Of a stretch of DNA of 64,000 bases, positions 12,135 through 25,551 are shown piece by piece (the stretch's first letter is position 1; each line of letters starts with the position of its first letter). The notes below the pieces were generated by a model. That model saw only the letters and a program-made list of their open reading frames with translations. It ran no database searches and was not told the DNA's origin. Position numbers and translations under genes: made by a program. This DNA is from Straminergon stramineum (lineage: Eukaryota; Streptophyta; Bryopsida; Hypnales; Calliergonaceae): positions 10,852,501 through 10,916,500 of the forward strand of contig OY987268.1 of assembly GCA_963920665.1 (NCBI GenBank), read 5' to 3'.

Positions 12135-12399
12135 TTTGATTTCGCAAATTTACAGATCGGAGATCTGTGGCTAGCTATAGAACATTTCGTGTCTTGAGAT
12201 CAGTTAAAAGCCACTGAGAATCTTGAATGCAAACAAGTGTAGAAGTTATGCATCTTTGGTCCATGCCATGCGACACCGTTCAGAAATTCTGGATCGCGCA
12301 AGTATCAGCATGGCAAGATGCGAGGAGGCATCCTTACGACGTTTTCACAAGCCTTTTGGCGAGGTATGTAGCCATTTAGCCAACTCTTGAGGAAAAGTC

Positions 12400-13020
12400 A
12401 AAGGGAATCTCATTTTGCCCAGCTCGTTTCGTTCATGATTTTCTTGAATTTCACGCAGGTTTGGAATTTATCAAATGGGAACTTTCTGGTTTTTAAATGT
12501 AATGTCCAATTCACCTTAGCAGAATCATTTGCTCGTAAGTCATTTCAAATACACCGCAGGGGAATTGATGCAGCCATAAGTTGCTGCAGAGTCGTTAATT
12601 GCGAGGATGCTCAGAAATCCGATCCAGTTTTCTGATCGCAAACGTTTTATGTGGGTTTTTGCCTTCTTCTCTGTACAGTAGATGGTTGGGACAGTAGATT
12701 TCCAAAAATAATTATTCTGAATTGGTTTGATGTTTTCTTGCAATTCTCGAATGCGTTGGGATATTCAAATGAACTTTCGCCTGTATTCCAATTTAGTGTA
12801 CAATTCATTGTTTAGGAATCATTCTGCTAAATATTTGATCGGCGCTTTGATCGAATTGTTGATCACCGCAGGGGGAAACGATGTAGCCCTAAGTTATTGC
12901 GGAGTCGTTATGCGGATGGATTGCTCAGATATCCGGACCTATTGTCTGACTGCGAACGTTATCAGTGAATAGTCGCCTTCTTCTCTGTATGGTGGTGACA
13001 ATATCATTTAAAGAAAATAG
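12400..13020. repeat. Imperfect direct duplication of about 313 bp upstream of the transporter gene
   Basis: Two diverged copies lie end to end. Landmarks: CACCGCAGGGG with GATG(C/T)AGCC at 12567 and again at 12880; CAGAGTCGTTA/CGGAGTCGTTA; GCCTTCTTCTCTGTA at 12661 and again at 12975. The spacing is 313-314 bp throughout. They end about 300 bp before the transporter ATG, so the promoter or leader has been duplicated; the effect on expression is unknown. Confidence 0.8.
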
Positions 13021-13303
13021 CATTCTGAAGTGGCGTCACGAATAACGGATACCCTATGGATACTCTGTCTTTTGGTGTGGTCTAAATCTTCTGGTGCTGC
13101 TTCCTTTGAGTAGGCAAGAACATCTTTGAGTAGATCCAGGGCTCCTTCGAATATTCTTGTATTGTATCGTAGACGTTCTATTTCCTCAAATATAGTTCAT
13201 GTACTTGTTCGTCTTGTTGCTGTAGATTTTGAGCTAGGAATGAAGGAATTGGGATTAGCGAAGCCATCCAAGTGAATCAACAGCTGAAGCGGGATTCTTG
13301 AAT

Positions 13304-15070
13304 ATGAACACTCGGGATTTGGCATGGCGTGTATTAAGAAGCAGGTGGTTAGTCTTAGCAGCAGGACTATGCATTGAAAGTATCGCTGGAGCTGCTTATG
13401 CTTTCGGCGTCTACTCACAAAGCCTCAAGCTTGCGCTGGGCTATGACCAGAAACGGTTGGATACTCTGGCATTTTATAAGGCAATCGGCGCCAACGTAGG
13501 CGTACCAGCGGGGCTTCTCTACAATGTTGTACCTCCATGGATTGTCATCCTCATTGGTGCTGCGGAGTGCACATTTGGCTATTCCATGTTGTGGCTTTCT
13601 CTTACGGGACATATTTCTCCTGCTTTTTGGCAAATGTGCATATTCATATGTATGGCAGCTAACAGTAACACATTCTTGAGCACGGCGACTGTTGTCACCA
13701 ATGTTCGGAACTTCCCCATGGAGAGGGGTCTTGTCATAGGTTTGTTGAAGGGTTTTTTGGGACTCAGTGGAGCTATTCTGACTCCGGTCTTCTATGCTGT
13801 GTACCCGAATGACCCGAGTTCTTTTCTTTTACTCATCTCTTGGCTACCAGCGGCGGTGGCTATTTTAATGATGGGCTTGATTCGTGTCTTACCTGCGTCT
13901 GAAGAAGAAAATTCAACTTTCAAGAATTTCTCAAGAATTTCCACGTGTTTAGCGGCTTACCTTGCCGTTGTTATTATTCTGGAGAAAGTCTGGAGTGATC
14001 AATCTTGGCTTTTCCAGGTTCTGTGCCTGCTACTGTTGGGATTTTTTCTCTCCTTCTTTGTTGTAGTCATCAAAGCAGAGTTGAAGGAAGGTTGCGCAGA
14101 TTCGGCAAATAACTGTCTTAGTGATCAGAACGTAATCACAGAACCATTGTTCAGTGTTCAAGATTCTGAAATGATTGAAGATATTGAAAATGAAAGCGAT
14201 GCTGGAGTGGATGAGACAGGAAAGGATCTGCGAAGAGGGACGGAACATACACTTTGCCAAGCGGTTTCTTCACTGGATTTCTGGTTGCTTGCGGTGATCA
14301 TGTTTTGCTCCATGGGTTCTGGGACAACAGCTATTGATAACATGGGTCAAATAGGAGCATCTTTGGGTTACAAACAAATGGAAATCAACACATTTGTCTC
14401 ATTGATCAGCATATGGAATTTCTTGGGGCGTTTTGGGGCAGGCTTTGTCTCGGACTTTCTCTTACGTCTGTACGGAACAACCCGACCTTGCTGCTTGGCA
14501 TTCAGCTTGGTGTGCAGATCACCCTTCTTTCCTGGCTGTAGTCATTATTATTGCAATTTTCTTGTCCTAGAGAAGAGTTTTGGTGCCTTTAATGCATAGA
14601 CGCGTGATATGATTTTGTTGCGTGTGCAGGGATTTATGTGTGTCGGCCATCTCGTAATGGCATCGGCTATTCCAGGCTCTTTGTATGTGGCTTCGATTGT
14701 CATAGGTGTTTGTTATGGAGCACAGTGGTCACTCATGCCAGCAACCACATCGGAACTCTTTGGTTTAAGACACTTTGGAACCCTATACAACACTATCACA
14801 ATATCAAACCCAACAGCTGCATACATTTTGTCCGTTAGAGTAGCTGGATATCTATACGATAGAGAGGCACAAAAGCAGCATGATCCCTCAACCTTAACCA
14901 TGTGGCTCCGTGAGGATCCATTGTTATGCCAGGGACCCAGCTGCTTTCGTACGACCTTCATCATGCTTGCCATTTTGTGCGCATGTGGGTGCGTGATTTC
15001 TGTTTGGTTGTTTTCACGAACCAAAAGATTCTATGCTCAAGTTCATGAAAGCTTGCTCAAGGTTGATTAA
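13304..15070 (+). CDS. Nodulin-like / major facilitator transporter (NFD4-like)
   Basis: Two exons, 13304-14509 and 14630-15070, joined across a 120-bp GT-AG intron in phase 0, encode 548 aa. The join is supported because exon 2 begins GFMCVGHL exactly where the family has a MCVGHL-type segment after RP-x7. The N-terminal part has the nodulin-like signature (RWLVLAAGL, then GAAYAFGVYS) and about six membrane spans. A polar loop rich in Asp and Glu (about residues 265-310) is followed by a second membrane half with GSGTTAIDNMGQIG, NFLGRFGAGFVSD and ELFGLRHFGTLYN. Family members are plant membrane transporters of mostly unknown substrate. The first in-frame ATG at 13304 was taken as start; it is shortly followed by the conserved RWL segment. 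Confidence 0.92.
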
Positions 15071-16622
15071 TTTGCCAAGCAAGGGTTGCGATATACAGAC
15101 GCAGAACATGGAGAGTTTGGGTTTGTGTGCAGTTGTTTTTTCTAATGACCATTGTAGGTACGTGTATGAGATTTTGACCCTGATTCGGTAGTTTCTACCA
15201 ATCAGACACGCCGTCAATCAGCCAAAGTTCAAGCAGCTTAGAATCTCCGTTATGGTAAATACGAACATCACCCTCTAAAAAAGAGGATCAGTGTTTAGTA
15301 GCCCAAGCATCCAAAATAAGTCGAATAATTACACCCAGATCTCTTTTTGATATCACCTTCTCTATTTCACATCCTCTGAATTATCTCACTAAACCTTAGA
15401 GAACAGATGTACCCAGTTCAAAACTAACGTACTCTGACCTTTCACTATCACGCTCTGTTATGTCACAATCATACAAAAAACTGTGAAAAGGGTCCTAGAC
15501 CGTTTTCCTAACCCCTATAACCCCAAGTACTTCTGATGTACTTCGAAATGTCACTTTTTCATTCAACACTAAGAATCATCACAATTTTTCTAAACTCCAT
15601 TGATAATGATATACTCCCCCTGTCCCACTAAGAACATCCGAAGTCGGATATATTGCAGGTACCACTAAAACCGCTCCATTTATTGATTTGATTTTGATCG
15701 TTGAGTATTGAGCAACGGTACGTGATTTTGATCGCTGAATGAAGTATCTGGTTTGGTAAGCTCATTTGTTGAGACAGACAGCGATGGAAGCACCATGCAT
15801 TGCTGAGTTCCGGAAGGAAGCTCTTGGAAATTCGAGCTTGCCCTAGCTTTTGATGGTTCATGGATTGGGGTTTACTGCTGTTGGCAATGGTAAAAGCAAA
15901 TCCTTGCGCTGCGTCCTTATGTTTGATATATATTTCATTCCGGACCTTCTTTTCTTTGTATTGGGCGGCAGTCATTCACCGCGAAGCCCGAGCGGGCGCA
16001 GACCTCTAAGACTAAGAACGTCTTGGAAGTCATGGAGAACCTTGGAGTGCTGGAATTTAGTCTTCTAGGGACCAGCTGTGGTGGATCCGTGCCTTTCCGA
16101 ATAACGTACTCACATGCTTCTAGCTGCTGGAAACGTCCAGAGGGCTACCATTTCCAACTTCGAGGTTCTCATGATGTGCACCAGAAGATAATGTGGATTT
16201 GGCTTAGATGGGCATGTCAATGCAGAGTTTCTTCAGTCTTCGTGCGTGCCTCGCCTGAAGCTAAGCTTGCTGGAAGCTTCAAAACTGGTGTTCAATCGAC
16301 CACTGAAATTGTCTCATTGTTTGCTCCAAGACGTCTGGAGCGTGAGTCTTTTTCTCATTGCCATACCTCACATGTTAGAGCATCTGTTCTGCTTTGAGAT
16401 TGAGGATATTAAAACCTTCAAGGATCTAATCCCGCTTCCCTTATCATAAGATAGGAGGTCCGCCATGCAGCGATCATTACAGAAAATTTCGGGTCTCTCA
16501 AGGGCCCGCTTCACAGTGACATGGTTGGCTATTTTCCATGTCATTGTTGTCAGAAACAACAACTTGTTTTTGACAACCACATCATCTAACATTCGTAACT
16601 GAGATAGTTCAGTCAGCTTGTT
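15071..16622. other. Intergenic; possible Stowaway-like end and an unassigned open stretch
   Basis: At about 15613-15642 the sequence TACTCCCCCTGTCCCACTAA followed by GAACATCC resembles the CTCCCTCCGTCCC terminal repeats of plant Tc1/mariner MITEs; no partner end was found. From about 16020 to 16600 base composition is gene-like and short open frames exist (for example 16023-16397), with weakly Leu-rich translations. I could not assign a family, and it may be a gene remnant. Confidence 0.35.
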
Positions 16623-17010
16623 GGATAGGGATAGGGGAATAATGCATTATGTAATGCATTATGTAGGAAAGTTTAAATTGATGAATTGTCTTCAAGCTCA
16701 TTCTGGCAGCCCTCGTGAGGCTTGAAATTTTCTGTAATGCAGGCTCTAGAAATGTTCACTAACATAGAGGTACATATTGCTTTCTTGAATGTGTCAATTG
16801 TATTCCTCAATGTACCAAGAGTGAGCATATGAAGAGGGAATGATCTTTGTGCTCTACATGAATACATCTTGAAAATTCATAACTAATTCCATGGAGATCC
16901 ATAAAATATGAAATGGCAACTTTTATTAGATGCCAATTCGATAAATCTTTTGACGAAAATTTATTGAAAACTATTTGAAGAAGTAAAACTCCCCAAAATT
17001 GTGAATCAAG
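16623..17010 (+). repeat. Dispersed repeat family X, copy 1
   Basis: It contains CATAACTAATTCCA, then ATAAAATATGAAATGGC, AGATGCCAATTC and AAACTCCCCAAAATT, in the same order as copies at about 53035-53260 and 61030-61270. A GTACAT-rich stretch precedes it in all three. A 12-bp word AATGCATTATGT is doubled at 16640. Probably a remnant of a non-coding transposon; class unknown. Confidence 0.6.
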
Positions 17011-20000
17011 TAGTAAATGGTTCTTTATTACCTTCTACCTTACATATTAGGGCCAAAATGGACCCTTTTGGAAAAACTTTCCAAAATTATGAAGACAAAG
17101 TTATTATCCAAGTCTATAAAGCCTATGTATTACATCAAGTTGTTGTCTTGTATGAGTTTCTGTACTATTCAATTAGAATATTCTTGGTGAAAACAACCTC
17201 AAGCAATGGGAGCAATATCAAACTATTGAATAATGTAGACATGTAGTTGGAGATAGGGATATTCTAATTAGGGTTTCCTAATGATGACTATCTAGGGGCT
17301 CATTCCAATCCTACTTGGTGATCGGTCTTCAATACAAAATTAGTGTAAGCATGACATAGGTGGTGATCATTACAAAATTTGGATTTAGCTGACCATCAAT
17401 TATATGGAGGCAATGAATACATCACAAAGTTTAGAACCTACACATTATCAACAATTATCATGAGGTTTTTGTTGTTTCATAAGTGCACACATTAATTTAC
17501 AATTTATCACATCATTACCATGCACATGATTACTCCAACAATTTGGCACCACTTTGTAAATTGTATTAACTATGTGTCTTCTATACAATAATCAAATGAA
17601 TGATAAAGACACAAATTATGCATGTAAATTAGTTATCATTGTCATCCATTTTATGTGCAATTCAGAATACAGAAAATTGATGACAATGATATCATTGCTC
17701 TATATATTGTAATACCTTTTATTGATTGGTATAATTATTAATATATAAATTGGAATTGATTTTAGTGTATATTAATCAGGTATATTTATTATATTCATTG
17801 TTGTAGCTTCCAAATAAACTAAACAAAAAACAAATATAACCACCGACTCCATGATTATCGTAGGCCATCAAACTTTAGCTTGAATTAAATCCATCAATAG
17901 GCCACCAAGAAACTTGATGGCATAGTGAAGGAATTACCTCATTTGCACCAAATTTAAGCTTGAATAGAATCCATCTTTAGGCCACCATAGAACTTGATGA
18001 CATAGTAGAAGAATCACTTCATTGGCTCTTGGTGGAATTGGAGAATGCAAAGGCCCTTTTTATACTAAAATTCATTGTCCCTCACAATCCCTCAAAGGAT
18101 ACAGGGTAACTCGATGATGAGAGCTTGACCGCCCATTCATAGCCAAAATGTAGGAATTGTGTTGAAAGTAGAAATTCAAACCTCATTCACACATAGTATA
18201 ATAATAATGTTTTTTTAACTTTGGACTAAGAAAATTTGTTAAATCAAGCTAGCTTTCATCTCAAAAAAACTATTTGAGATTTAGAGCCTCCAATCAAAGT
18301 TATGGACAAAATTCAAAGAGATTGTTTGAAAAGGTCCAAAAAAATGTCACTTCTAACTCGTCTATGAATTTTCTCCATAACTTTTACTTGGAGGCTCTAA
18401 ATCTCAAACAAGGTCTTAGAGATGAAAGCTAGCTTGATTTAATATTTGTTCATAGTTCAAAGTATTTTGAAAAAAACTATTCTACTATGCGTAAATGAGG
18501 TCCGAATTCCTATTTTCAATGCAATTATTGTTTTTTAATCAACTTAGTACCGAAATTGTGAAAGATTAAAAATACAATGTTAGTGCAATAACTATACATA
18601 GACATGATGTTATATGATTATAGGACGAACTTCATATGACTTAAATAAGCACTAATGTTGCACAAAGTTAGTCGCCCATCCCTAAATCACTAAAGTTGTA
18701 CATTTTCAATCATGCATAGTTATCATGTAACTTTAATACTTCAAACTCAAGTATGAATGACATGCCTAAACCACATTGTAATCATGAATGCCAATATCAT
18801 ATTGTAACAATGTTTCCAAATGAATGTAACATGAAAGTAGTGCCCCACGATAATCGTAGAATTACTATTGACAATTCATGTCAAAGGGACTCTTTGCTGA
18901 GCATGAATTTTGGAATCATGCAAATTTCTAAAGTGCATTAATATGATAGTTTGTAGTATTTAAAACTAATCTAATATAGTATGATGTATGTTATTTTTAT
19001 AGAATCTCAAATATAGTGATTTTCAACCAATTCTCCTTCATTTTCATCCATTTTAGTATTTTCTTACAATTTTCATTTGAATTTCATCTAATGGTTCACA
19101 CTAATTTGGTCAAAAAGTATTTAAAGGAATCTTACACTTTTCAAAGTATGAAAAGATCACATATTGAATTAACTTGTGAAATAATTTCTATAATACATTT
19201 CTAAAATTTACATGGTGATATTTAATCATGTAGGAATGCAAAGGTCAAAAAGAATATGATGAATGTTTTAAAGTGGTTGGAGTTATTTCTCTCTCTATAC
19301 TAATGAATATCTTCAATGTTTTTATGAACTTAGAAATGCACATACTAATTAGACCACATTCATCCAACATTCATTCAAATTAATGAAGGGTCTCAAACTA
19401 ATTGAATTGATTGGTTTAGTTAAATTTATGATACAAGACTCTAAATTATTTATCATTTTTTTTAAACATTACAAGAAATCTAGACCTTGTGCAAGGCTAT
19501 TTGACTTTAGGTAGATATGCAAATTTGAGGGATTTTTACATAAATAAAAAATTAGTCTCCACTCCTGAATGGGACACAAAATGATCACATGGTCCAACAA
19601 GATTATTAATTTTTATTTTATTATATTCTATAATTGCACATTCTCATGTACTCAAATGATCCTACGTAGGGTCTAAATTTCCTATAATGAAGGTGGGTCT
19701 ACTAGAAAGCTTGTTGCTAGCCTTCTTGCCTTAATATTTTATACTATGGCTCTTCATTTGGCATAGTCCTTTTACCTCTTTCATAGGCCCCAACCTTGTT
19801 TACAAAATTTAAAAATAAAATATATTAGTTTTCCTTATAAAGTAATCTTCATGAAAGAATAACTTATTTGTTGCCTAAAAACACTCTTGAATGTCAATAA
19901 CCAATGACCAATATATGGAATCTTAGGCTATTAAAGATTATGAATATTGATGTTGCCAAATGTTTCCCCTAAACCGCAAAATACAAAGTGCTATATATTA

Positions 20001-23000
20001 GGCTTTGAGTATTAAGAAATTTATCATAAGGGGATGTAATGGTATTTACATCATCAATCTATTTTCTTAATAGTGTAAGATGAATTTAGTCCATCATTGA
20101 AATATACATAAATATTCTAAAAATAAAATTAGTACTTTTGAAAAAAAAATTGAAGCCAAATGCTTCCAAATTTATTTGAAAAGGATTTCTAAATGCTTTT
20201 CAAAATTTGACTATAGTCTAATTAATTTCTAATCATAATTTAACATATTGATTTTCCTTCTAACATAAACTTGAAGTGGTTGTGAATCACATATTTTATA
20301 GCATAATTATTATACATTTTTTATCCAAGACCCCTTGGCCTTACTGAATTGATCCTTATAACATTCAAGTCTTAATCTAATTTTTGCATATTTTTTGTGT
20401 ACATTTTTTGCATCCGTTATAAAAATATGTTATTTATCTGAATTCGTCGAAGTTGGTTGTTAAAACAAATTGCTTCAAAATGAATCAAGCACTAATTTGG
20501 ATGAATGAGAAGCTATTTGGACAAAACATCACCTCAAATACTTTGTTCATCATACAAAACATAGACTTTGAAGACTTACTTAGGAATTCATCTTGAAAAG
20601 AAAGGACCTATTCATAATTAATTTTTCAAACTTTAAAATTTTTCACTTTGCATGTTTTCATTTTACAATTATATATGAATGAAATCATGTAATTTATGTT
20701 CAAAGATTTAACCACATACCATCTATAAGTCATAACAAATTCAAATAGTTTTGTATGAAACATTGAAGTTCCCATGAATTTTTGAACATAAAGTCAAAAT
20801 AAATCACATCAAATACAAAATATGCTTAAAATTATCTAAAGTTTTTCTTTCTAGGTGTATATTATAGTGTAGAACATCATGATGAAAATTAGCGATTGTG
20901 TTGTTTTAAAACAAAAATATCAACAAACCATGGTTATATTAGGATCAAAGTTCAAACTGTCAACTAAAAGAGAAGCTATTGGGAGTACTCTACTTCCTCT
21001 AATAATAGAATTTTTGCTAGATTATTCACCCAACTTGTTTGTTTGCAAATTATATTAGCAACTTTAGATTGGATAGGTTGAAATAATATCCTTCATATTC
21101 AAACCAAAATCATTTACAACCACTAGTGAAATATGAAGCTCAAAATAATCTATTGCCTTCATGAGACTTCACTAATTATTATACACTAGATTGCATGGAT
21201 ACATGAGCCAAACTCTTGAGATCAACTTCTTATAACTATGTATGAATTTCTCCTGCAATTAGTTCCATTAGGAGGAGATTTGTGGGCATAGAAAGATTGT
21301 TTCAAGCTTGTTCCCTATGCTATGAACTAGACACTATTGGCTAGAGTAAAAAAATTAAAAAAGTTATTAAAAAATTAAAAAATTAATGAAAATTTTATAA
21401 GAATTTCTTGATTAAATATTACTATCTGACAAGGGAGTGTCACTACCATGTCAAATTGTTGTTACGGTGATGTTCCCTAGAGTTCCCTACTTTGGGGAAA
21501 CTCTAGGAACTCACAATCTTCTAGAGGGCTGAAATCCCTTCTAATTTAAAGGGGAGGCTTTAGAGACCATTGTGTAGCATTAAATACTAGTTGTAAGTTA
21601 TTTCATTTAACTTGATGAGAACTTAAGTATCTAGGAAAGCTTAACAATGAATGTTCTTCCGAACAATGAGGTAGTCTAACTTTTTTAGCTAGCACACCAA
21701 AAGGAGGGTTCTTTACTTTGAGCCTATACTAAAATGAAAAAAAAATTTATTTTACTTCCAAAGTTATAATTTTTCGATCCGCTTAGTTAAATGGGCTGAA
21801 ATTTTTTCCATACATTGCCTTGCTTGTTTAACCTCTAATGACCCAAGTAACCATTTTCTAGTTGCAACCCCTCATTATTGAGCTTCCCACTCTCAAATTT
21901 TGAATTTATAAAAGAAAATCATATTTCTAAAAAATAGACTATATTATAAATCCTATGGTGGTGGTTTTATCAAATTCCAAGTTAAATTGTACCTTTTGGA
22001 ATTTTTCAAAGTTAAGTGGTGTAGTCTAGTTACAACTCATTTATTAGAGTTTGGTTTGGGGATAGGCTAAAAAGTCAGCCAACCAATGTGATTCTTGCCC
22101 ACCTTAAAATGGTCAGATCCACCTCACAAAGGGCACATCCAAGGAGTTTAAGAAGAAGACAAGTGTCCCATTCTTTTTTTTCTTTCAAAGACTATTCTCA
22201 TTTCAATGACCACTGTGCATTGCAAGCTCCATCATGAACTGAAAAATGCTTTGAATGTTGTGAAATTTTACATGTACATTTTCAACTCTCTAATCTTTTA
22301 TTGAACAGAACAAAAATCATCATTTCAAAATATTCTCACAAAGATATGCTCCTTCAAAGTGTGTTGCCTTGCAATTCTAATAAAACTTCAAACTTAAATA
22401 TCTCTTAAACCATGTGGTCAAATAATCTGAATTTTTTTGAGGTGCTCACTCTCAAAGTGAACTTTAAGATCCAACAATTACATTCTATCTGATCTTAAGA
22501 AAATATGAGCAAAAAGATTTCTCATGTTCTTGGCAGTTTTGGCCCATTTTGAAAGCACACTCCCTTGGATCAATATTTAGAGGTTAATACAATTTTGTAC
22601 AATTTGAATTTAAAAAATTTTTAAATGCATAAAAAATGAGCAATTTTTAAGCTTTTCCTCTTCTAAAACACCTTTTGACCTTTAGGGATTTAGCCTAGCT
22701 ACCTCATTAATGACAATCATAGATTTCCAAGGAACATGTCACTCATTCCTAAATAGGGGATGCATTTGGAACTTAGTCAATTTATGGACCTCCTACCTTG
22801 GTGTAAGCTTGGGATGCTTTGATTGAAATCAATTTGAGTAGAGAAGGAAATTTGATTACTATACTATACACTAATTATAATGCGTATTAGCCTTCTACAA
22901 AATGGAGTCATCAAACCTTGAGCTATCTTGGAGTAAAATTTTTGTTCTACAGAAGAATGAAGATTTTGACCATTGGCATAAGTATATGATTTTAGGTACA

Positions 23001-25190
23001 CTCATGAAAAAATTTAGAAGCAAATGTGGAGTCTAGCTTACTCTAAATCATCATGAATATGCAAGGATGTTAAGTGAAATAGCAATACACTAGTCATTTT
23101 TTGATGATTTCTTGTGCAATGAGGAAAATATTTATTTGAAATATAAATGGTGAAAATTTATGGGAAAAATTTGTAATATGTGAAAAAAATTCTAAAAACT
23201 TTGACTTTATAGATTGCAAGGTAATAGGACTTGAAGTTTCATGAAAATGTTTCTTCTCCAAATTGCCCCTATATAACCAACAAAGTTTGCCTTCTCTTAG
23301 AATATGATTTGAGAACTAATTTTTTTGACAATTGTGTGCCATGTTTTACTAATTACATGCATGCCAAATTTCAAAAGATGATGAGGGTTGTAAAAAAGTA
23401 TGCCCCAAAGATGCCCAAATTGCATAAGTTGCAAAAAAAGTTCAAGGCAACTTAATTTTTGATCTAGGCATCTAATCAATAAAAATTATTTTCCTACTAA
23501 AGGGGTACATGTTCATACCTTGTATGAAAATTTCATGAACATCCAACCAAAATTGACTTTGTAGAAACTTACTCAGATTATCAATTGCCCATTCAATATA
23601 CAATTGTCCTTTGGGCTAAAATTAAATGGATGTGTTATGGACCTCCTACCTTAACCTTTAGAAGGCTAATTAAACAATCAATTTGAGGTTATGCATACTT
23701 GTTTTTTGTATATTTGAAAGGGTTGTGTTGTCAAGTCCACATCTAACCTTGAACCAAACTTGGTATTTGCCCCCAAATCTATCTACTAGTGTACAAGGCA
23801 ATGTATTGTATAAGTCATTCCAAAACACCCTTTCTCTTCCACAAGCATCTATACACGATGGGTTGAATAGCTACAAGACAAATATTATAGTCTAAAGTAC
23901 CCATTTGTTTGTTAGGTAGAATGGAACGCCATACAAGCACTTTCTATTTGGTTCTCATACCATGGAGGTTGTGACTGGTTGACAAGACACAAGTTTGACC
24001 ACAACAAAAGCTAGATCTAAGGTTTTGGATGTTGCTATGCGGTAATTGTACTAGTTTGTTGCAAGGTTTGTTATCCATGATGAATGTATGTAGAGGACTT
24101 CCACTCATGCTTTGGATTGCAAGCCTCTATTTTCTTGTATTGGACTCGCACTTTACCCTTTCAAAAGCTTTCAAATTTGATATGATCCTTTATAGCCATG
24201 GTGTTGCACTTCCTTGCCTTCTATTGTAATGTATATTTCAATTGACTTTGATTCTTGAAAGAAGTCTTAAATCCCAAATTCAATAATAATATTGTAGGTA
24301 TTTATACATTCAACAAAGTGCATTATAACAATACATCAAAGAATAACCTTGTTACATGGTTGTATAGATCATCTACTATTGGCCATAAATCTCAAACACA
24401 TGGCTTTACTTAGCACCAAATTGAGCGCCTACTTTGATCATCAAATTGATCAATAAATTCAGCATCAAATTAGTAAGAAATTAATCCAAAATGATCACCA
24501 AATTGAAAAATCACCATTGAGAAACTCACTAGGTGGCTTAGTAATTAATGCTAGACAAAATTTAGACATAAGGTATTATATCCAATCAATAAACTTAAGT
24601 TGAGCATGCCCTTGCCCCAATCCCCCATGCAGTGAAAATCCAATAATCGCCACTCAAAACTACACATGCATCATTCTAAGCCTAAGGCTCCTCCTTTTTC
24701 TTAACATGAGAGTCCATAATGGAAGAGGGCTATCATTGTTGTGATTGTTTGTTGCTAAAGAGTAGAATTTCTAAAGAAAAAAAGAGGTTGTGCCTCACTA
24801 TTGATGTGGTCTCTATTTGGATCTTCTATTAATTCATCCAAACTTCAAAGGCCTATATTTGTAGAATTGATTAGATGATGGGCAAGTTAAAATTGCTCTG
24901 AATCCAAGGGAACAATTTATAAATTGTGTAAGAACTTGACTACTTAAATTTGAATTTTCAATTATATGCACAATATACAGTGCCAATACCAGTAGATACG
25001 GACCCCATAGCCTTTTAACTCCTAGAGGATAGATTGGTGACTGTGGAAATCATCTCTTTTGGAACCATGTGACATCTTTCAATTCAAAAAAACCCCAAAA
25101 TACTCATTGGAGGTTAAACTACTATGCAAAATCTCTCCTTTATACACAAAATTTCAAAGATGAACAATTACACTTCTGACCTACATAGGA
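17011..25190. other. AT-rich intergenic repeat desert, no gene seen
   Basis: About 8 kb with no coding signal beyond chance short ORFs. It holds a large hairpin (18149-18530), sequence related to other dispersed repeats (for example about 21750-21850 resembles 36730-36800 and 51870-51960), and two copies of ATGGACCTCCTACCTT (about 22793 and 23639) also found at 61288. No LTR, reverse transcriptase or RNA gene was recognised. Confidence 0.6.
18149..18530. repeat. Large imperfect inverted repeat (hairpin) with about 150-bp arms
   Basis: The left arm (about 18149-18307) and right arm (about 18373-18530) are imperfect reverse complements. Matching landmarks are AAATCAAGCTAGCTTTCATCTC on the left against GAGATGAAAGCTAGCTTGATTTAA on the right, GATTTAGAGCCTCCAA against TTGGAGGCTCTAAATCTC, and a CCTCATT-ACA-ATAGTA stretch at the outer end. 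The loop is about 65 bp. Probably a foldback MITE; transcripts could form a hairpin. Confidence 0.8.
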
Positions 25191-25191
25191 A

Positions 25192-25551
25192 GATTCTTCA
25201 CCAACCTTCGGTAAAAAACGTCCTCGGCTTCGTTTAAGGGTTAAGGGTTAATTGAATTAATTTGAGCAGTAAAAATGAATTGTCCCATCCAAAGGACGGG
25301 AGTTTCGAAACCCATCGAGGACCGGTTCATCCGTCGGAAACAGGCTCGACCGGTTGTTGTTGGACCCAGATGGACCCCGGAGCACAGCTCACCACCGACT
25401 TTCCTCGGTGAGTCCGTCACTCCGTCAGTCCGTCAGGTGCGCCCATTCTTGCCGAATATTCGCGATCGCGCACCCTCACAACCCAACGCTGAAGAAAGAA
25501 GAAATTTCTCACTTGAAGGCTCCCGAACTGATGAGTTAGAGACAGCCAGAG
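25192..25551 (+). promoter_or_regulatory. Probable promoter and 5' leader of DGAT1
   Basis: Base composition changes sharply from AT-rich to GC-richer at about 25275, and a short run of GTCCGTCA-type words occurs at about 25410-25437. A doubled TTAAGGG word lies at 25236-25250. The exact transcription start and TATA element were not identified; the role is inferred from position before the ATG at 25552. Confidence 0.35.

Noticed and set aside
15628..16592. Possible LRR or other protein gene around 15.6-16.6 kb
   Set aside because: Only weak Leu-rich translations in several frames, no conserved motif, no consistent exon structure.
23231..24229. Short ORFs at 23.2-24.2 kb as a gene
   Set aside because: Low-complexity, AT-driven composition and no recognisable family.
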